A stretch of DNA of 64,000 nucleotides, from positions 124,001 through 188,000 of the forward strand of contig JALIBN010000019.1 of NCBI GenBank assembly GCA_030576275.1, in the 5' to 3' direction. Position numbers and translations under genes: made by a program. Source of the DNA: Pseudomonadota bacterium. GTDB taxonomy: Bacteria > Pseudomonadota > Gammaproteobacteria > Nitrosococcales > Methylophagaceae. Each line of letters starts with the position of its first letter. Positions within the stretch are counted from its first letter, which is position 1. The notes beneath the pieces are model-generated. The model searched no databases. It was not told the origin of the DNA and saw only the letters and a program-made list of their open reading frames with translations. Shown piece after piece: positions 21,271-30,173 of this stretch.

Positions 21271-22098
21271 TTACTTAAGTCTCTGGCATTTTGGACAATA
21301 AAAGGTAGCTCGCTGTGCTTCTTTATAGTGTTCAATGTGAGTGCCGCAGTGAATACAGGGTTCACCTTGTCGACCGTAAACATTGAGCTGTTGAGCAAAA
21401 TATCCTGGCTTACCATCACTTTTCCTGAAATCTTTTAAGGTAGTGCCACCGGCTATGATTGCCTGCGTAAGTATGGCTTTGATGGCTGTTACTAATTTGT
21501 CGCAGTCTTTTTTTGTCAGCTTATTTGCGATTTTTTTTGGATGGATTTCAGCCATAAATAACGCTTCATTTGCATAAATATTACCGACACCAACGACTAC
21601 TTTTCCATCCATAATCAGGGTTTTAGCACTGCATCGACGGTTTCGTGACTTGGCTAACAGATAAGCATCATCGAATGGTTCGGTTAGTGGTTCTGGCCCA
21701 AGATGGCTAAATAGCGGATGCACTTGAATAGGACCTTCAGTCCATAAAATCGAACCGAATCGTCTAGGATCCGTATATCTCAGTATGTGATCATTTTCGA
21801 CAACCATATCAAAATGATCGTGCTTTTCGGGGGGGGGATTTTCACTGACGTTTAAGATTCGCAGTCGACCAGACATGCCAAGATGGATAATTAAAGTACC
21901 GGTATCACATTCCAGTAATAGATATTTCGCGCGACGATACAGTAAATGAATTGTCTGGCCAGTAAGTATCTCAGCAAGACGTGGGTTTATAGGCCAGCGC
22001 AGTGAAAAATTTCGGATCGTGACCTGGCTTATCTTTGTATCTTTGAGAAAGGGTTCTACACCACGCAGTGTAGTTTCAACTTCAGGTAATTCAGGCAT
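21271..22098 (-). CDS. mutM: Formamidopyrimidine-DNA glycosylase
   Basis: MutM (Fpg) removes 8-oxoguanine and other oxidised purines and nicks the resulting abasic site. The catalytic N-terminal proline is in PELPEVE right after the start Met. The conserved lysine K58 is in RRAKYLL. A C-terminal zinc finger has cysteines at 248, 251, 268 and 271, with the RATFYCP motif. It has 275 residues, as usual. Codons 88-90 (three prolines) are CCC CCC CCC, a nine-C run that could slip. The gene lies 11 bp downstream of the DUF4340 gene and is probably in the same operon. Confidence 0.96.
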   Translation of the reverse strand: MPELPEVETTLRGVEPFLKDTKISQVTIRNFSLRWPINPRLAEILTGQTIHLLYRRAKYLLLECDTGTLIIHLGMSGRLRILNVSENPPPEKHDHFDMVVENDHILRYTDPRRFGSILWTEGPIQVHPLFSHLGPEPLTEPFDDAYLLAKSRNRRCSAKTLIMDGKVVVGVGNIYANEALFMAEIHPKKIANKLTKKDCDKLVTAIKAILTQAIIAGGTTLKDFRKSDGKPGYFAQQLNVYGRQGEPCIHCGTHIEHYKEAQRATFYCPKCQRLK

Positions 22099-22109
22099 GA
22101 TTTAGGCTA

Positions 22110-22991
22110 CTATTCGATGGTCTGGAAAGGCAATAATTGTGCAAGTGATTCTAAGGTAAATTGATAGCTGAGCTGTAGTTGATGGTCAACAACAAATAAG
22201 GCGTTATCACTCAGTTTTAACTCATACTTAGTGGGTAATGCTTGATCGTTAAACCAAATTTGTAATTTATGAGTCGCAGTGCTTACGCGACCATTTTCTT
22301 GAAGGGGTAAAACTTGCAATGCGTAGGCATGTTGCCAATTTTGAATGAAGGCGCTCAGTCGATCGGTTGTTATTGTTGGCGAATTACTTTGCCAATGACC
22401 ATTGTTATTTTCGATGATAATTGATTCAGCTGACAGGCTGTTGTCAGTATTGGACTTCGATACAATAAGCTTGGTGATGATATTGGTTTTAGGAAATAAT
22501 TTATTTTCGATAAAGCTTGTGGCATTGGCGCGTAATAATGGCGTAATGCGATCAGTGATTAAGTGAATAACGTTATCGATCAAAACATAACGATGTTTAC
22601 TGATGGGTTCTACGCCACCAAATTGGACACGGTGTTGATCTAAAGTTAAAACAAGATTGGCCGGTTCTAACTCGTACTGGCTGAGGGATTTACCATCGCC
22701 AATTGTTATTTGAGCATAACTCGGTGTGTTTAAAAAACTGAGTAATAATTCAACACGTTTATTATTTGCTATGGCCTTAATGGGCTGAGTGATTTGCCAA
22801 CCAGATGCTGACTTTGCTAATACGATATCTACAATATTTGGTCGAGAAATAGTAATGTAATGAATATTATTGCTGTTGAGTGAACTAAGTTGCGGCATCT
22901 CATTTTCAGCCGAATAATCGAAGGTATTAAACCAATACAATCCAATGATTAAACCTATAAGGATCAGGTTTCTAAGGTAACTTTTTTTCAT
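22110..22991 (-). CDS. DUF4340 domain-containing membrane-anchored protein
   Basis: This 293-residue protein has one N-terminal membrane helix (about 7-23, LRNLILIGLIIGLYWF) and a periplasmic remainder with the repeated beta-rich pattern of DUF4340. Genes of this family typically follow a GldA/GldF/GldG-like ABC transporter, as here. Its start overlaps the stop of the GldG-like gene in ATGA. Its function is not established; a periplasmic accessory of the transporter is the best inference. Confidence 0.8.
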   Translation of the reverse strand: MKKSYLRNLILIGLIIGLYWFNTFDYSAENEMPQLSSLNSNNIHYITISRPNIVDIVLAKSASGWQITQPIKAIANNKRVELLLSFLNTPSYAQITIGDGKSLSQYELEPANLVLTLDQHRVQFGGVEPISKHRYVLIDNVIHLITDRITPLLRANATSFIENKLFPKTNIITKLIVSKSNTDNSLSAESIIIENNNGHWQSNSPTITTDRLSAFIQNWQHAYALQVLPLQENGRVSTATHKLQIWFNDQALPTKYELKLSDNALFVVDHQLQLSYQFTLESLAQLLPFQTIE

Positions 22992-24361
22992 TGTCGACGC
23001 CTATACCACCAAAGGCTTAAGCCAATACCAAGTAGTAATAAAGGCATAACAATTAAAAAGCCGATGCCTATAATTAAGGACTGAGTTTGGTTTAATTGTA
23101 GTTGATTATCTATGGTCGTTTTGACCGGAATGCTGATTAGGGCATCGTCGCCAGCTAGCCAGTTCATTATCGCCATACCAAGTTCAAGATTGCTACCGTT
23201 GCCCAGATAGGTGTTGGATAAAAAGTCACCATCACCAATGATTGCGATGCGTTGTTCTGCGTTTTTTTCTTTCTTTGTCATTGTGCGTGAAAGTAAATAG
23301 CCGATATTAAGTGGACCTTTAGTATCATCGCCAAGATTAAAAACAAAAGGTTGTTCAGCTCCTTCCTTAGGGGGCGTTGTCTCACTCCAGACATTAGCGT
23401 GAGTGGTTAATAGCGGCAAATATTGCCAATCAACATCGTCATTTGGAATCTGTTCGAGCGCCACGGCTTGTGGAAATACCGTTACGCCCGAGGTCGCTTG
23501 CCCGATAGGATGATTAGCATAATCTGTAATCAACACAAATTGTGGATCGCTGATACCCAATTTTTGGGCATTAGGATCTATAATAATACTCGGTATAAAT
23601 TCTAGTTCGAGTTGTTCGCCTAGTCCAGCTAGGAATTGATTACTATCTGGTTCGGCTAACCAGAGTAAATTACCACCATTAGCGACATAGTTTTTTATGA
23701 TATCAATTTCGCCATCCAACCACTCACTTTCAGGACTAGCAATCACAACGGCAGTCGCATTATTAGGAATTTCATTATTTTCAACCAAATTTAGTGGTAG
23801 AAATTTAAAGCCTTTTTGCATGAGTTGATCGCCCCAAACACTGAGGTTGTAATTAGCTGAATTAAGCGGACTGCGTTCTCCATGACCTTCAATAAAAACT
23901 AGCCATTGTTCTTGTTGCCGAGAGACTGTGATGAGGGCGTTAGTTAACGATTGCTCAGATAGATCAAAGACGTGTGTTTGTTTGTCTCCCTGCGCGACAA
24001 CCATTTCACCTTGTTGTTGGATCTTGAGTTCGCGAACTAAGTCTGGCGAGAAGTCTGGATTGATATAGCTGACATTGAGTTGAGAATTATGACTTTGGTA
24101 ACTTGAAAGTAACGATTCTAAAGCTGGGCGATATTCGCTACTTGGGCTGATGAAAGCTTGAATAGTAATAGTTTGATCAAGATGAGTTAGAAAATTGGTG
24201 GTGATCTTGGAAAGGCTATGGCGGTTGTTTGCCGTCCAATCACTGCGGATATTTGTTTTAAGTGAGAGCTGCGCTAATAATGCAACCACAATAATCACCA
24301 GTATATAAAAAATGATGTTTTGTAGTTTAAGTTGGCGCTGTATTTTTTGAGTGATGTTCAT
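22988..24361 (-). CDS. GldG-like ABC transporter auxiliary protein
   Basis: The protein has membrane segments at both ends (about 14-36 and 425-450 of 457 residues) and a large periplasmic domain between them, as in the GldG / ABC-type uncharacterised transport auxiliary family. The N-terminal TM is followed by SDWTANNRHSLSKIT, a recognisable family feature. I chose the ATG at 24361, one base after the stop of the permease gene; an ATG at 24382 and a TTG at 24385 would overlap that gene. The exported substrate is unknown. Confidence 0.82.
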   Translation of the reverse strand: MNITQKIQRQLKLQNIIFYILVIIVVALLAQLSLKTNIRSDWTANNRHSLSKITTNFLTHLDQTITIQAFISPSSEYRPALESLLSSYQSHNSQLNVSYINPDFSPDLVRELKIQQQGEMVVAQGDKQTHVFDLSEQSLTNALITVSRQQEQWLVFIEGHGERSPLNSANYNLSVWGDQLMQKGFKFLPLNLVENNEIPNNATAVVIASPESEWLDGEIDIIKNYVANGGNLLWLAEPDSNQFLAGLGEQLELEFIPSIIIDPNAQKLGISDPQFVLITDYANHPIGQATSGVTVFPQAVALEQIPNDDVDWQYLPLLTTHANVWSETTPPKEGAEQPFVFNLGDDTKGPLNIGYLLSRTMTKKEKNAEQRIAIIGDGDFLSNTYLGNGSNLELGMAIMNWLAGDDALISIPVKTTIDNQLQLNQTQSLIIGIGFLIVMPLLLLGIGLSLWWYRRRQ

Positions 24362-24362
24362 T

Positions 24363-25115
24363 TTAATTGAGTCGTTCAGCATCAAGTCGGCGAATAGTTA
24401 AGGCTAAAAATGCCACAATAATAATTAAGTAATAGGCTACGTCGCTACTGTTTACTTCGCCTTGCAATAAAGGTTCATAGTGTCTTAATAAGGATAACCA
24501 GCTGAATAGATCTGATGTCGACGCCGTCACTTGTGTATTGCCAGCCCAATCAATTATCCATAATAAAAATAGGGTGGCAAAGGTAGTCACTGCGGCAATA
24601 GTGGGTTGCGTCGTCAGCGAGGATAAAAATAAGCCTATGGCTGTAAAGCTAGACACTAATAAGGTTAAACCCAACAAGCCCGCGGTAATAACACCATAGT
24701 CTAAATCTGCCCCTAAGCTCAGCGATAGTGGCATCAGGCTGATTAGAATAAGTAGGATAATGAAAAAGCTCAGGGTGCCTAGATATTTACCGATAACAAT
24801 CTGCCTAATCGATAGCGGGGCGGAAAATAATAAGGGTAAACTGTTATTACGACGTTCTTCTGCAATAAGTCGCATCGTGATCAGTGGTGCAATTAATAAT
24901 AAGATAGTGGCGGCATTATTTAATAAAGGTATCGCAATCAGTTCGGTTACGCCAGGAGCACCTGGAATAGCCGATATTTTGCCTTGGAGTTGCATGAAAT
25001 AATCAATATGGGTCAAAAATAAATAGGCAATAAGGAGCTGACACAATGCCAAAATTACCCATGCGAGGGGAGATAAAAATAAACGGTAAAGTTCATTGCG
25101 AGCAAGCGTAAACAT
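24363..25115 (-). CDS. ABC-2 type permease, GldF-like
   Basis: This is the membrane component of an ABC transporter, 250 residues with six hydrophobic segments. The N-terminal FTLARNELYRLFLSPLAWV resembles GldF and other ABC-2 permeases. The frame is open 99 bp further upstream, but the ATG at 25115 shares its A with the stop of the ATPase gene (TAATG), a typical coupled start. It pairs with the ATPase upstream and the GldG-like protein downstream. Confidence 0.87.
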   Translation of the reverse strand: MFTLARNELYRLFLSPLAWVILALCQLLIAYLFLTHIDYFMQLQGKISAIPGAPGVTELIAIPLLNNAATILLLIAPLITMRLIAEERRNNSLPLLFSAPLSIRQIVIGKYLGTLSFFIILLILISLMPLSLSLGADLDYGVITAGLLGLTLLVSSFTAIGLFLSSLTTQPTIAAVTTFATLFLLWIIDWAGNTQVTASTSDLFSWLSLLRHYEPLLQGEVNSSDVAYYLIIIVAFLALTIRRLDAERLN

Positions 25116-26065
25116 TAGATCGTTTGACCCACAGTCACAGATTCTTGTTGAATGATGTTCATAAATACATCTTCTAATGAATGTTGTTCGGGCATCAGCT
25201 CTGTTAACTGCCACTGTTGCATTACTGCACGGCTAAGCAACTCAGTAGTAGGATTAATATCGGGTTGGTAATGTATACGAAATTGCGTGGGATTTAAGGT
25301 CTCTACAGAGATAACGCCAGTAATTTCCTGCAATGCGCCCAATGGTGGTGGCGAAAGTAATGTACACAGTAAATTGGAGACTTGGCGCTGTTTATTTAGA
25401 GCTGAGATGGTGTCACTAAAAATTAAGTGACCATGACTTATGATTTGTACTCGGTCACATAACATCTGCACTTCAGGCAAAATATGAGTCGATAAAATAA
25501 CGCTGTGTTCGGTGGCTAAATCACGAATTAAATGGCGAATTTCTCGGATTTGAATAGGGTCGAGTCCTGAGGTAGGCTCATCGAGGATTACCACGGCAGG
25601 GGTATGAATAATGGCTTGTGCGATGCCAACACGCTGTTGATAGCCTTTTGATAAATTAGCAATTAGGCGTTTGGTCATATCACCTAAACCGCAGCGCTCG
25701 ATCGCGGTGTTAACTGCCGAATTGATGTTGTTAGAGGGAATGAGATTGATTTTGGCACAAAAATATAAAAATTCCTTAACCGTTAACTCTTTGTAAAGTG
25801 GCGGTTGTTCTGGCAGATAACCAATGTGCGCTTTTGCTTGTTTTGGTTGATTTAATAAATCATAGCCATTGATCGTAATTTGTCCATGATTGGGTGCAAG
25901 ATTGCCGCTGAGCATTTTCATGGTAGTGCTTTTTCCTGCACCATTAGGACCGAGGAAACCTAAAACCTCACCTTTATAAATATCAAAACTCACCTTGTTT
26001 ACGGCAAGGTGAGTGCCGTAATGGTGGGAGAGTGACTGTGCAGAAAGAAGTGGTGATGAACTCAT
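25115..26065 (-). CDS. ABC transporter ATP-binding protein, GldA-like
   Basis: The ATPase has Walker A GPNGAGKST at 39-47, the signature LSKGYQQR at 138-145 and Walker B VVILDEPTSG at 158-167. At 316 residues it has the extra C-terminal domain usual for ABC-2 export ATPases. Together with the following permease, GldG-like and DUF4340 genes it would form one transporter. In Bacteroidetes the related Gld proteins are linked to gliding; in Proteobacteria the role is unknown. It lies 7 bp after the EAL-HDOD gene. Confidence 0.92.
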   Translation of the reverse strand: MSSSPLLSAQSLSHHYGTHLAVNKVSFDIYKGEVLGFLGPNGAGKSTTMKMLSGNLAPNHGQITINGYDLLNQPKQAKAHIGYLPEQPPLYKELTVKEFLYFCAKINLIPSNNINSAVNTAIERCGLGDMTKRLIANLSKGYQQRVGIAQAIIHTPAVVILDEPTSGLDPIQIREIRHLIRDLATEHSVILSTHILPEVQMLCDRVQIISHGHLIFSDTISALNKQRQVSNLLCTLLSPPPLGALQEITGVISVETLNPTQFRIHYQPDINPTTELLSRAVMQQWQLTELMPEQHSLEDVFMNIIQQESVTVGQTI

Positions 26066-26072
26066 GGAATGT

Positions 26073-27296
26073 TTATAAGCTCGATTGAGTTTCTATGGTC
26101 CACTCGGTGGCATTTATGTAATGCATTCCAAGCTGTTCTAGCGAGATTTGTGTGGTGTCAACTTCATCCCATAAACCATGTTCATATTGAATGACAGCCT
26201 TTAGTAGTTGCCCTAAACTGCCCTGCCGTCCAGATAGCGCTTGCTTGATATCATTATTTAAAGGTAATGATTTTAAGAGTTTATCCATAGGATGCGACAA
26301 CATGGCATCAATAGTTGAAAATAAACCCACTAAAAATCCCGTTTCATTTGCGCAATTGTAATCTGGGGCTAATTGTTGACACATTTTAGCTCGAATAAGG
26401 GTATTAGCCATCAATTCGGGTGGGGAACACTTCATATCATTAAGGGCGATTAATGTGGTCCATGTTCTAATAGCTTTGAGACCTAAAAGAATCAGAGCTT
26501 GTTTGATAGACTCTATTTTTCTTCGTAGCCCAATGGCAGCAGAATTGAGTAACCTAAGCAATTTATAAGTTAGACCTACATCTTGACTGATCAATTGTTC
26601 AACATCATCAATCTCTACATCGGGATTTTGTAGCTTTGTGATGATGGAAAGTAAGTTAAGTTGACTATCTGGTATCGCTTGACCTTCGATAATGGTGGGG
26701 CGACTAAAAAAATAGCCCTGAAAATAATCAAATCCTAATTTTTTGCATAGCTGAAACTGTTCATGAGTTTCTACTTTTTCGGCAAGCAGTTTGACCTTTT
26801 CTTGGTTTAATAATGTTACCTGTTCTTTCAGCGCTTGTTCACTTAAAGCCAATAGATCAATTTTGATGATCTCAGCTAATTTTACTAATGGTCTTAAGGA
26901 TTCATCAAAGATAAAATCATCTAAGGCAATAACATAACCTTGATCAACTAATTTTTGGGTGGCAGCAATCAGTTCATCATCCGCTACAATATCTTCAAGA
27001 ATTTCTAAAACCACGCGATCTTGAGCAAATGGCAGAGGATCATCGGTCAAGATAAATTTACGTGTTAAGTTTACAAAAGCGAGATGATTGCCAATAACAC
27101 GTTCGATACCCAATTCCATGAAAGTATGATTGATTACGAGGCTGGTTGCTTCATCACCCCAAGCATCGACGACCCCCGAGTCTGTCTGTTTGTTGTTACT
27201 ACGAAATAGTAACTCATAGGCATAGACATTCAAATCTTTATCGAAGATTGCTTGTCTGGCAACTATTGGAGCGTTATTGAGAAATGAACCAGACAT
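26073..27296 (-). CDS. Degenerate EAL plus HDOD domain signalling protein
   Basis: The 407-residue protein joins an N-terminal EAL-like domain (about 10-200) to a C-terminal HDOD domain (about 205-390), the layout of YuxH/CdgJ-type proteins. The EAL motif reads ELL (28-30). AEKVET and a lysine in IIKID are kept, but the catalytic loop DDFGTGYSS is replaced by DDFIFDES, so phosphodiesterase activity is unlikely and a binding or adaptor role is more probable. AAAGGGA lies ahead of the ATG. It stands 8 bp before the ABC ATPase gene and may sense or regulate that system. Confidence 0.87.
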   Translation of the reverse strand: MSGSFLNNAPIVARQAIFDKDLNVYAYELLFRSNNKQTDSGVVDAWGDEATSLVINHTFMELGIERVIGNHLAFVNLTRKFILTDDPLPFAQDRVVLEILEDIVADDELIAATQKLVDQGYVIALDDFIFDESLRPLVKLAEIIKIDLLALSEQALKEQVTLLNQEKVKLLAEKVETHEQFQLCKKLGFDYFQGYFFSRPTIIEGQAIPDSQLNLLSIITKLQNPDVEIDDVEQLISQDVGLTYKLLRLLNSAAIGLRRKIESIKQALILLGLKAIRTWTTLIALNDMKCSPPELMANTLIRAKMCQQLAPDYNCANETGFLVGLFSTIDAMLSHPMDKLLKSLPLNNDIKQALSGRQGSLGQLLKAVIQYEHGLWDEVDTTQISLEQLGMHYINATEWTIETQSSL

Positions 27297-27361
27297 TATG
27301 TCCCTTTAACCGAAGTATACTGTATCGATGCATTGTAAGATAATAGCTGATTGACGGGCAT

Positions 27362-27389
27362 AAAAAAACCCGCAAAAAAGCAGGTTTTA
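27362..27389 (-). terminator. Rho-independent terminator after rpmG
   Basis: Read on the minus strand, ACCTGC and GCGGGT arms form a short stem with one G-T pair and a T-rich loop, followed by a run of seven T. It lies 25 bp after the rpmG stop and separates the ribosomal genes from the EAL-HDOD gene. Confidence 0.75.
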
Positions 27390-27414
27390 ATATTATATGT
27401 ATTTAAAGCTAATA

Positions 27415-27570
27415 TTATTTGATTTTAGCTTCTTTATACATAACGTGTTTACGAATAACTGGATCGAATTTTTTCATTTCCAGTTTTTCAGGCATAGTAC
27501 GTTTGTTTTTGTCAGTAGTGTAAAAATGACCAGTACCAGCAGATGAAACTAATTTAATTTTATCGCGCAT
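27415..27570 (-). CDS. rpmG: 50S ribosomal protein L33
   Basis: The 51-residue basic protein starts [20 protein letters not shown] and ends in a lysine-rich tail, which is the L33 family. It is the cysteine-free form, lacking the zinc-ribbon CxxC pairs of the other L33 type. It lies 10 bp after rpmB on the same strand and is followed by a terminator, so rpmB-rpmG form the usual two-gene unit. Confidence 0.95.
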   Translation of the reverse strand: MRDKIKLVSSAGTGHFYTTDKNKRTMPEKLEMKKFDPVIRKHVMYKEAKIK

Positions 27571-27580
27571 GATTTATCTC

Positions 27581-27820
27581 CTAAACTTTTTCGCCGCGGG
27601 CACGGATTTCGACTAATACAGCATCAATACCACGTTTGTCGATAATGCGTAAACCGTGATTACTCACACGTGATAATTTAACCCAACGTTGTTCTGATTC
27701 GACCCAGATACGGTGTGGATGAAGGTTAGGAAGAAACCGACGTCTTGTTGTGTTGTGGGCGTGAGAAACATTGTTCCCAGCCATCGGGCGTTTACCCGTT
27801 ACCTGACATACTCGTGCCAT
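27581..27820 (-). CDS. rpmB: 50S ribosomal protein L28
   Basis: L28 is a small basic protein of the large ribosomal subunit. The 79-residue product begins [20 protein letters not shown] and has the RRRFLPNLH element, both typical of the family. The ATG has AGGAG about 9 bp upstream. A good sigma70-type promoter lies just upstream at 27893-27921. Confidence 0.97.
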   Translation of the reverse strand: MARVCQVTGKRPMAGNNVSHAHNTTRRRFLPNLHPHRIWVESEQRWVKLSRVSNHGLRIIDKRGIDAVLVEIRARGEKV

Positions 27821-27892
27821 ATTAAATCGCTCCTGGTGGACATGCTATATACTGGGTACCAATTGCACCCAACTAAAACTACAAAGCCAAAC

Positions 27893-27921
27893 TTTATACC
27901 ATAAGACTTGGTTAATGTGAA
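27893..27921 (-). promoter_or_regulatory. Sigma70-type promoter of rpmB-rpmG
   Basis: On the minus strand TTCACA (27916-27921) is followed after exactly 17 bp by TATAAA (27893-27898). Each hexamer matches the consensus at five of six positions. Transcription would start about 65 bp upstream of rpmB. Confidence 0.65.
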
Positions 27922-27933
27922 ACTAGATTGACA

Positions 27934-28440
27934 TTAACTTTTGACAAACCCCATTTTCTGTAGTTTTTCATGCATGTAGTCAATATTAATGTTACCTATT
28001 TTGCGCATGATGATTTCACCTTCGGGCGCAATTAAAAAATGGGTGGGTGTCACTCGGACATTATCAAAAGCTAAGGCCATTTCAGCGTTATGATCCCATG
28101 TGATAATAAAGGGTAGCTTTCGCTCATCGCGCATCGCTTTAATATGATGTAATGAATCGTGAGCCATTGCTACATCAATCATCACAAGACCTTGTTCCGT
28201 ATATTGATTATGTAAAGCGATCAGATCAGGCATTTCTTGAATACATCCTGGACAATCTGTTGCCCAAAAAGTAAGCAGGATCGGTTTGCCTGTATATTGA
28301 CTCAATGAATGTTGCTGACCATCAATATCGGTAAAAGAAAGTTCGGGACGCATGCTTGAGCTAGTATTTAGCCAGTTAATAGCAAATAGGGCGACTATTA
28401 AAACGAGCGCTAATAGGATATTGCGATGCTGTGTTTTCAT
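27934..28440 (-). CDS. TlpA/ResA-like membrane-anchored thioredoxin-fold protein
   Basis: The 168-residue protein has an N-terminal membrane anchor (about 8-24) and a periplasmic thioredoxin fold with the redox motif CPGC (C63, C66), in WATDCPGCIQEMPDL. Such proteins reduce or oxidise disulfides in the periplasm, for example during cytochrome maturation. A TTG at 28455 is in frame, but the ATG at 28440 has GAAGG at a better distance and gives a normal N-terminus. It follows the acetolactate-synthase-type gene by about 20 bp and is probably co-transcribed with it; the functional link is unclear. Confidence 0.86.
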   Translation of the reverse strand: MKTQHRNILLALVLIVALFAINWLNTSSSMRPELSFTDIDGQQHSLSQYTGKPILLTFWATDCPGCIQEMPDLIALHNQYTEQGLVMIDVAMAHDSLHHIKAMRDERKLPFIITWDHNAEMALAFDNVRVTPTHFLIAPEGEIIMRKIGNINIDYMHEKLQKMGFVKS

Positions 28441-28460
28441 TATACTTGCCTTCAAATCTA

Positions 28461-30098
28461 TTAATTAGCTGAAGTGAGTTGGCCGAGAGCGGCTGTCAAT
28501 TTAAGATTTTCACGGTAATCGACGGGACAATCGATGATGGTGACGGTATCTCTTGCTAAGGCGGCTTCTAATTCAGGCATTAATTGTTCTGTAGCTTCAA
28601 TTCTAACACCCTCCGCACCAAAGGATTGAGCATACTGCACAAAGTCAGGATTAGTAAATTTTACATTACTGGTGCGGCCAAATTGATTTTGTTGTTTCCA
28701 TTCAATCAAGCCATAACTCGCATCGTTCCAAATCAAGATGACGATGGCAATATTAAGCCGCATTGCGGTCTCTATTTCTTGTGAATTCATTAGGAAGCCA
28801 GCATCGCCTGTAACCGCAACAATCTTGCGTTCAGGATAGGCTAGCTTGGCGGCAATCGCCCCCGGCACTGCAATACCCATACTAGCAAATCCATTGGAAA
28901 TTATGCAGGTGTTGGGGTGTTCACAGCGGAACATGCGTGACATCCACATTTTATGGGCGCCAACATCACAAATAACGATGTCTTTTAAATCCATCGCCGT
29001 ACGCAGATCCCAAATAATTTTCTGTGGCTTCACTGGAAATTCTGCATCATCGCGATGTTGCTTCATTTCGGTGACTAGACTGTCACGTAACGTACGCATT
29101 GTTTTGTCTTTATGGGGCGTACTGAGTGCTGCAATGCGATTCAAACTATGATTGATATTACCTATTACACCCAAAATAACACTGTAATAAGCATCGACTT
29201 CTGCATGGGTAGCATCGATATGAATGATAATGCGATCTCGTGATGGATGCCATAGGTAAGGGTGATACTCAACCATGTCATAGCCGATACATATAATAAT
29301 GTCTGCATTAGCAAAACCACTGTTGGCATAATCACCAGATTGCAAACCAACACTACCTAGTGCGCTAGGGTGATGGAATGGAATAACACCTTTAGCCATA
29401 AAGGTATTGGCAACAGGAATACCTAAATTTAAAGCAAATTCGGCCAGTGCCTGAGATGCATTGGCTCGAACCACGCCGTTACCAGCCAAAATGATCGGGC
29501 TTTTAGCATTCGAGATAAGTTCTGCCGCACGTTGAATTTGTTCGATAGCAGGTTCAGGTGGGGTGGCATGTTTGACCCTTAACGGTGCATCATCAACCTC
29601 CATTTCAGCAATGTTTTCAGGAAACTCGATAAAGCTGGCGCCGGTTTTCTCGGTTTGAGCTACTTTAAATGCTTTACGAACTATTTCAGGAATGACTTCT
29701 GGGCTAAGAATACGTGTGGAATATTTAGTGATGGGTAGAAACATCGCTTCTAGATCCAGCACTTGATGTGATTCTTTATGAAGTCGGTGTGTTGAGGCCT
29801 GTCCTGCTATGGCAACTAGGGGTGCATGATCCATATTAGCATCGGCAACGCCGGTGATTAGATTTGTTGCACCTGGACCCAATGTCGCGAGGCAAACACC
29901 AGCACGGCCTGTTAGCCTGCCATAAACATCAGCCATAAAGGCTGCTCCTTGTTCATGACGAGTCGTGATGAATTTTATCTTTGAATCTAGCAGTGCATCC
30001 ATAACATCTAGGTTTTCTTCACCTGGAATGCCAAAAATAAATTCTACACCTTCATTTTCAAGACTACGGACAAAAAGTTCAGCTGCCTTCATTTTCAA
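28461..30098 (-). CDS. Acetolactate synthase-type thiamine diphosphate enzyme
   Basis: The 545-residue protein has the three domains of ThDP-dependent acetolactate synthases: the catalytic glutamate in RHEQGAAF (E49), a central FAD or nucleotide-fold domain, and the ThDP-metal motif GDAGFLMNSQEIETAM in the C-terminal part. It probably condenses two pyruvates to acetolactate. No regulatory small subunit (ilvN/ilvH) or other ilv gene is adjacent, so a catabolic or overflow role (AlsS-like) is possible; related oxo-acid decarboxylases cannot be excluded. AAGGA lies 8 bp before the ATG. Confidence 0.87.
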   Translation of the reverse strand: MKMKAAELFVRSLENEGVEFIFGIPGEENLDVMDALLDSKIKFITTRHEQGAAFMADVYGRLTGRAGVCLATLGPGATNLITGVADANMDHAPLVAIAGQASTHRLHKESHQVLDLEAMFLPITKYSTRILSPEVIPEIVRKAFKVAQTEKTGASFIEFPENIAEMEVDDAPLRVKHATPPEPAIEQIQRAAELISNAKSPIILAGNGVVRANASQALAEFALNLGIPVANTFMAKGVIPFHHPSALGSVGLQSGDYANSGFANADIIICIGYDMVEYHPYLWHPSRDRIIIHIDATHAEVDAYYSVILGVIGNINHSLNRIAALSTPHKDKTMRTLRDSLVTEMKQHRDDAEFPVKPQKIIWDLRTAMDLKDIVICDVGAHKMWMSRMFRCEHPNTCIISNGFASMGIAVPGAIAAKLAYPERKIVAVTGDAGFLMNSQEIETAMRLNIAIVILIWNDASYGLIEWKQQNQFGRTSNVKFTNPDFVQYAQSFGAEGVRIEATEQLMPELEAALARDTVTIIDCPVDYRENLKLTAALGQLTSAN

Positions 30099-30173
30099 GA
30101 TCCTTTGCTACGCAAAAAAGAATAGCGTGTGACATTTTACTAATGTCGATAATTCCGAATGTCAGATTGTTCT

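Noticed and set aside
30099-30173. Remnant of gatB behind gatA
   Set aside because: The gap is only about 75 bp and shows no GatB-like coding sequence in any frame.
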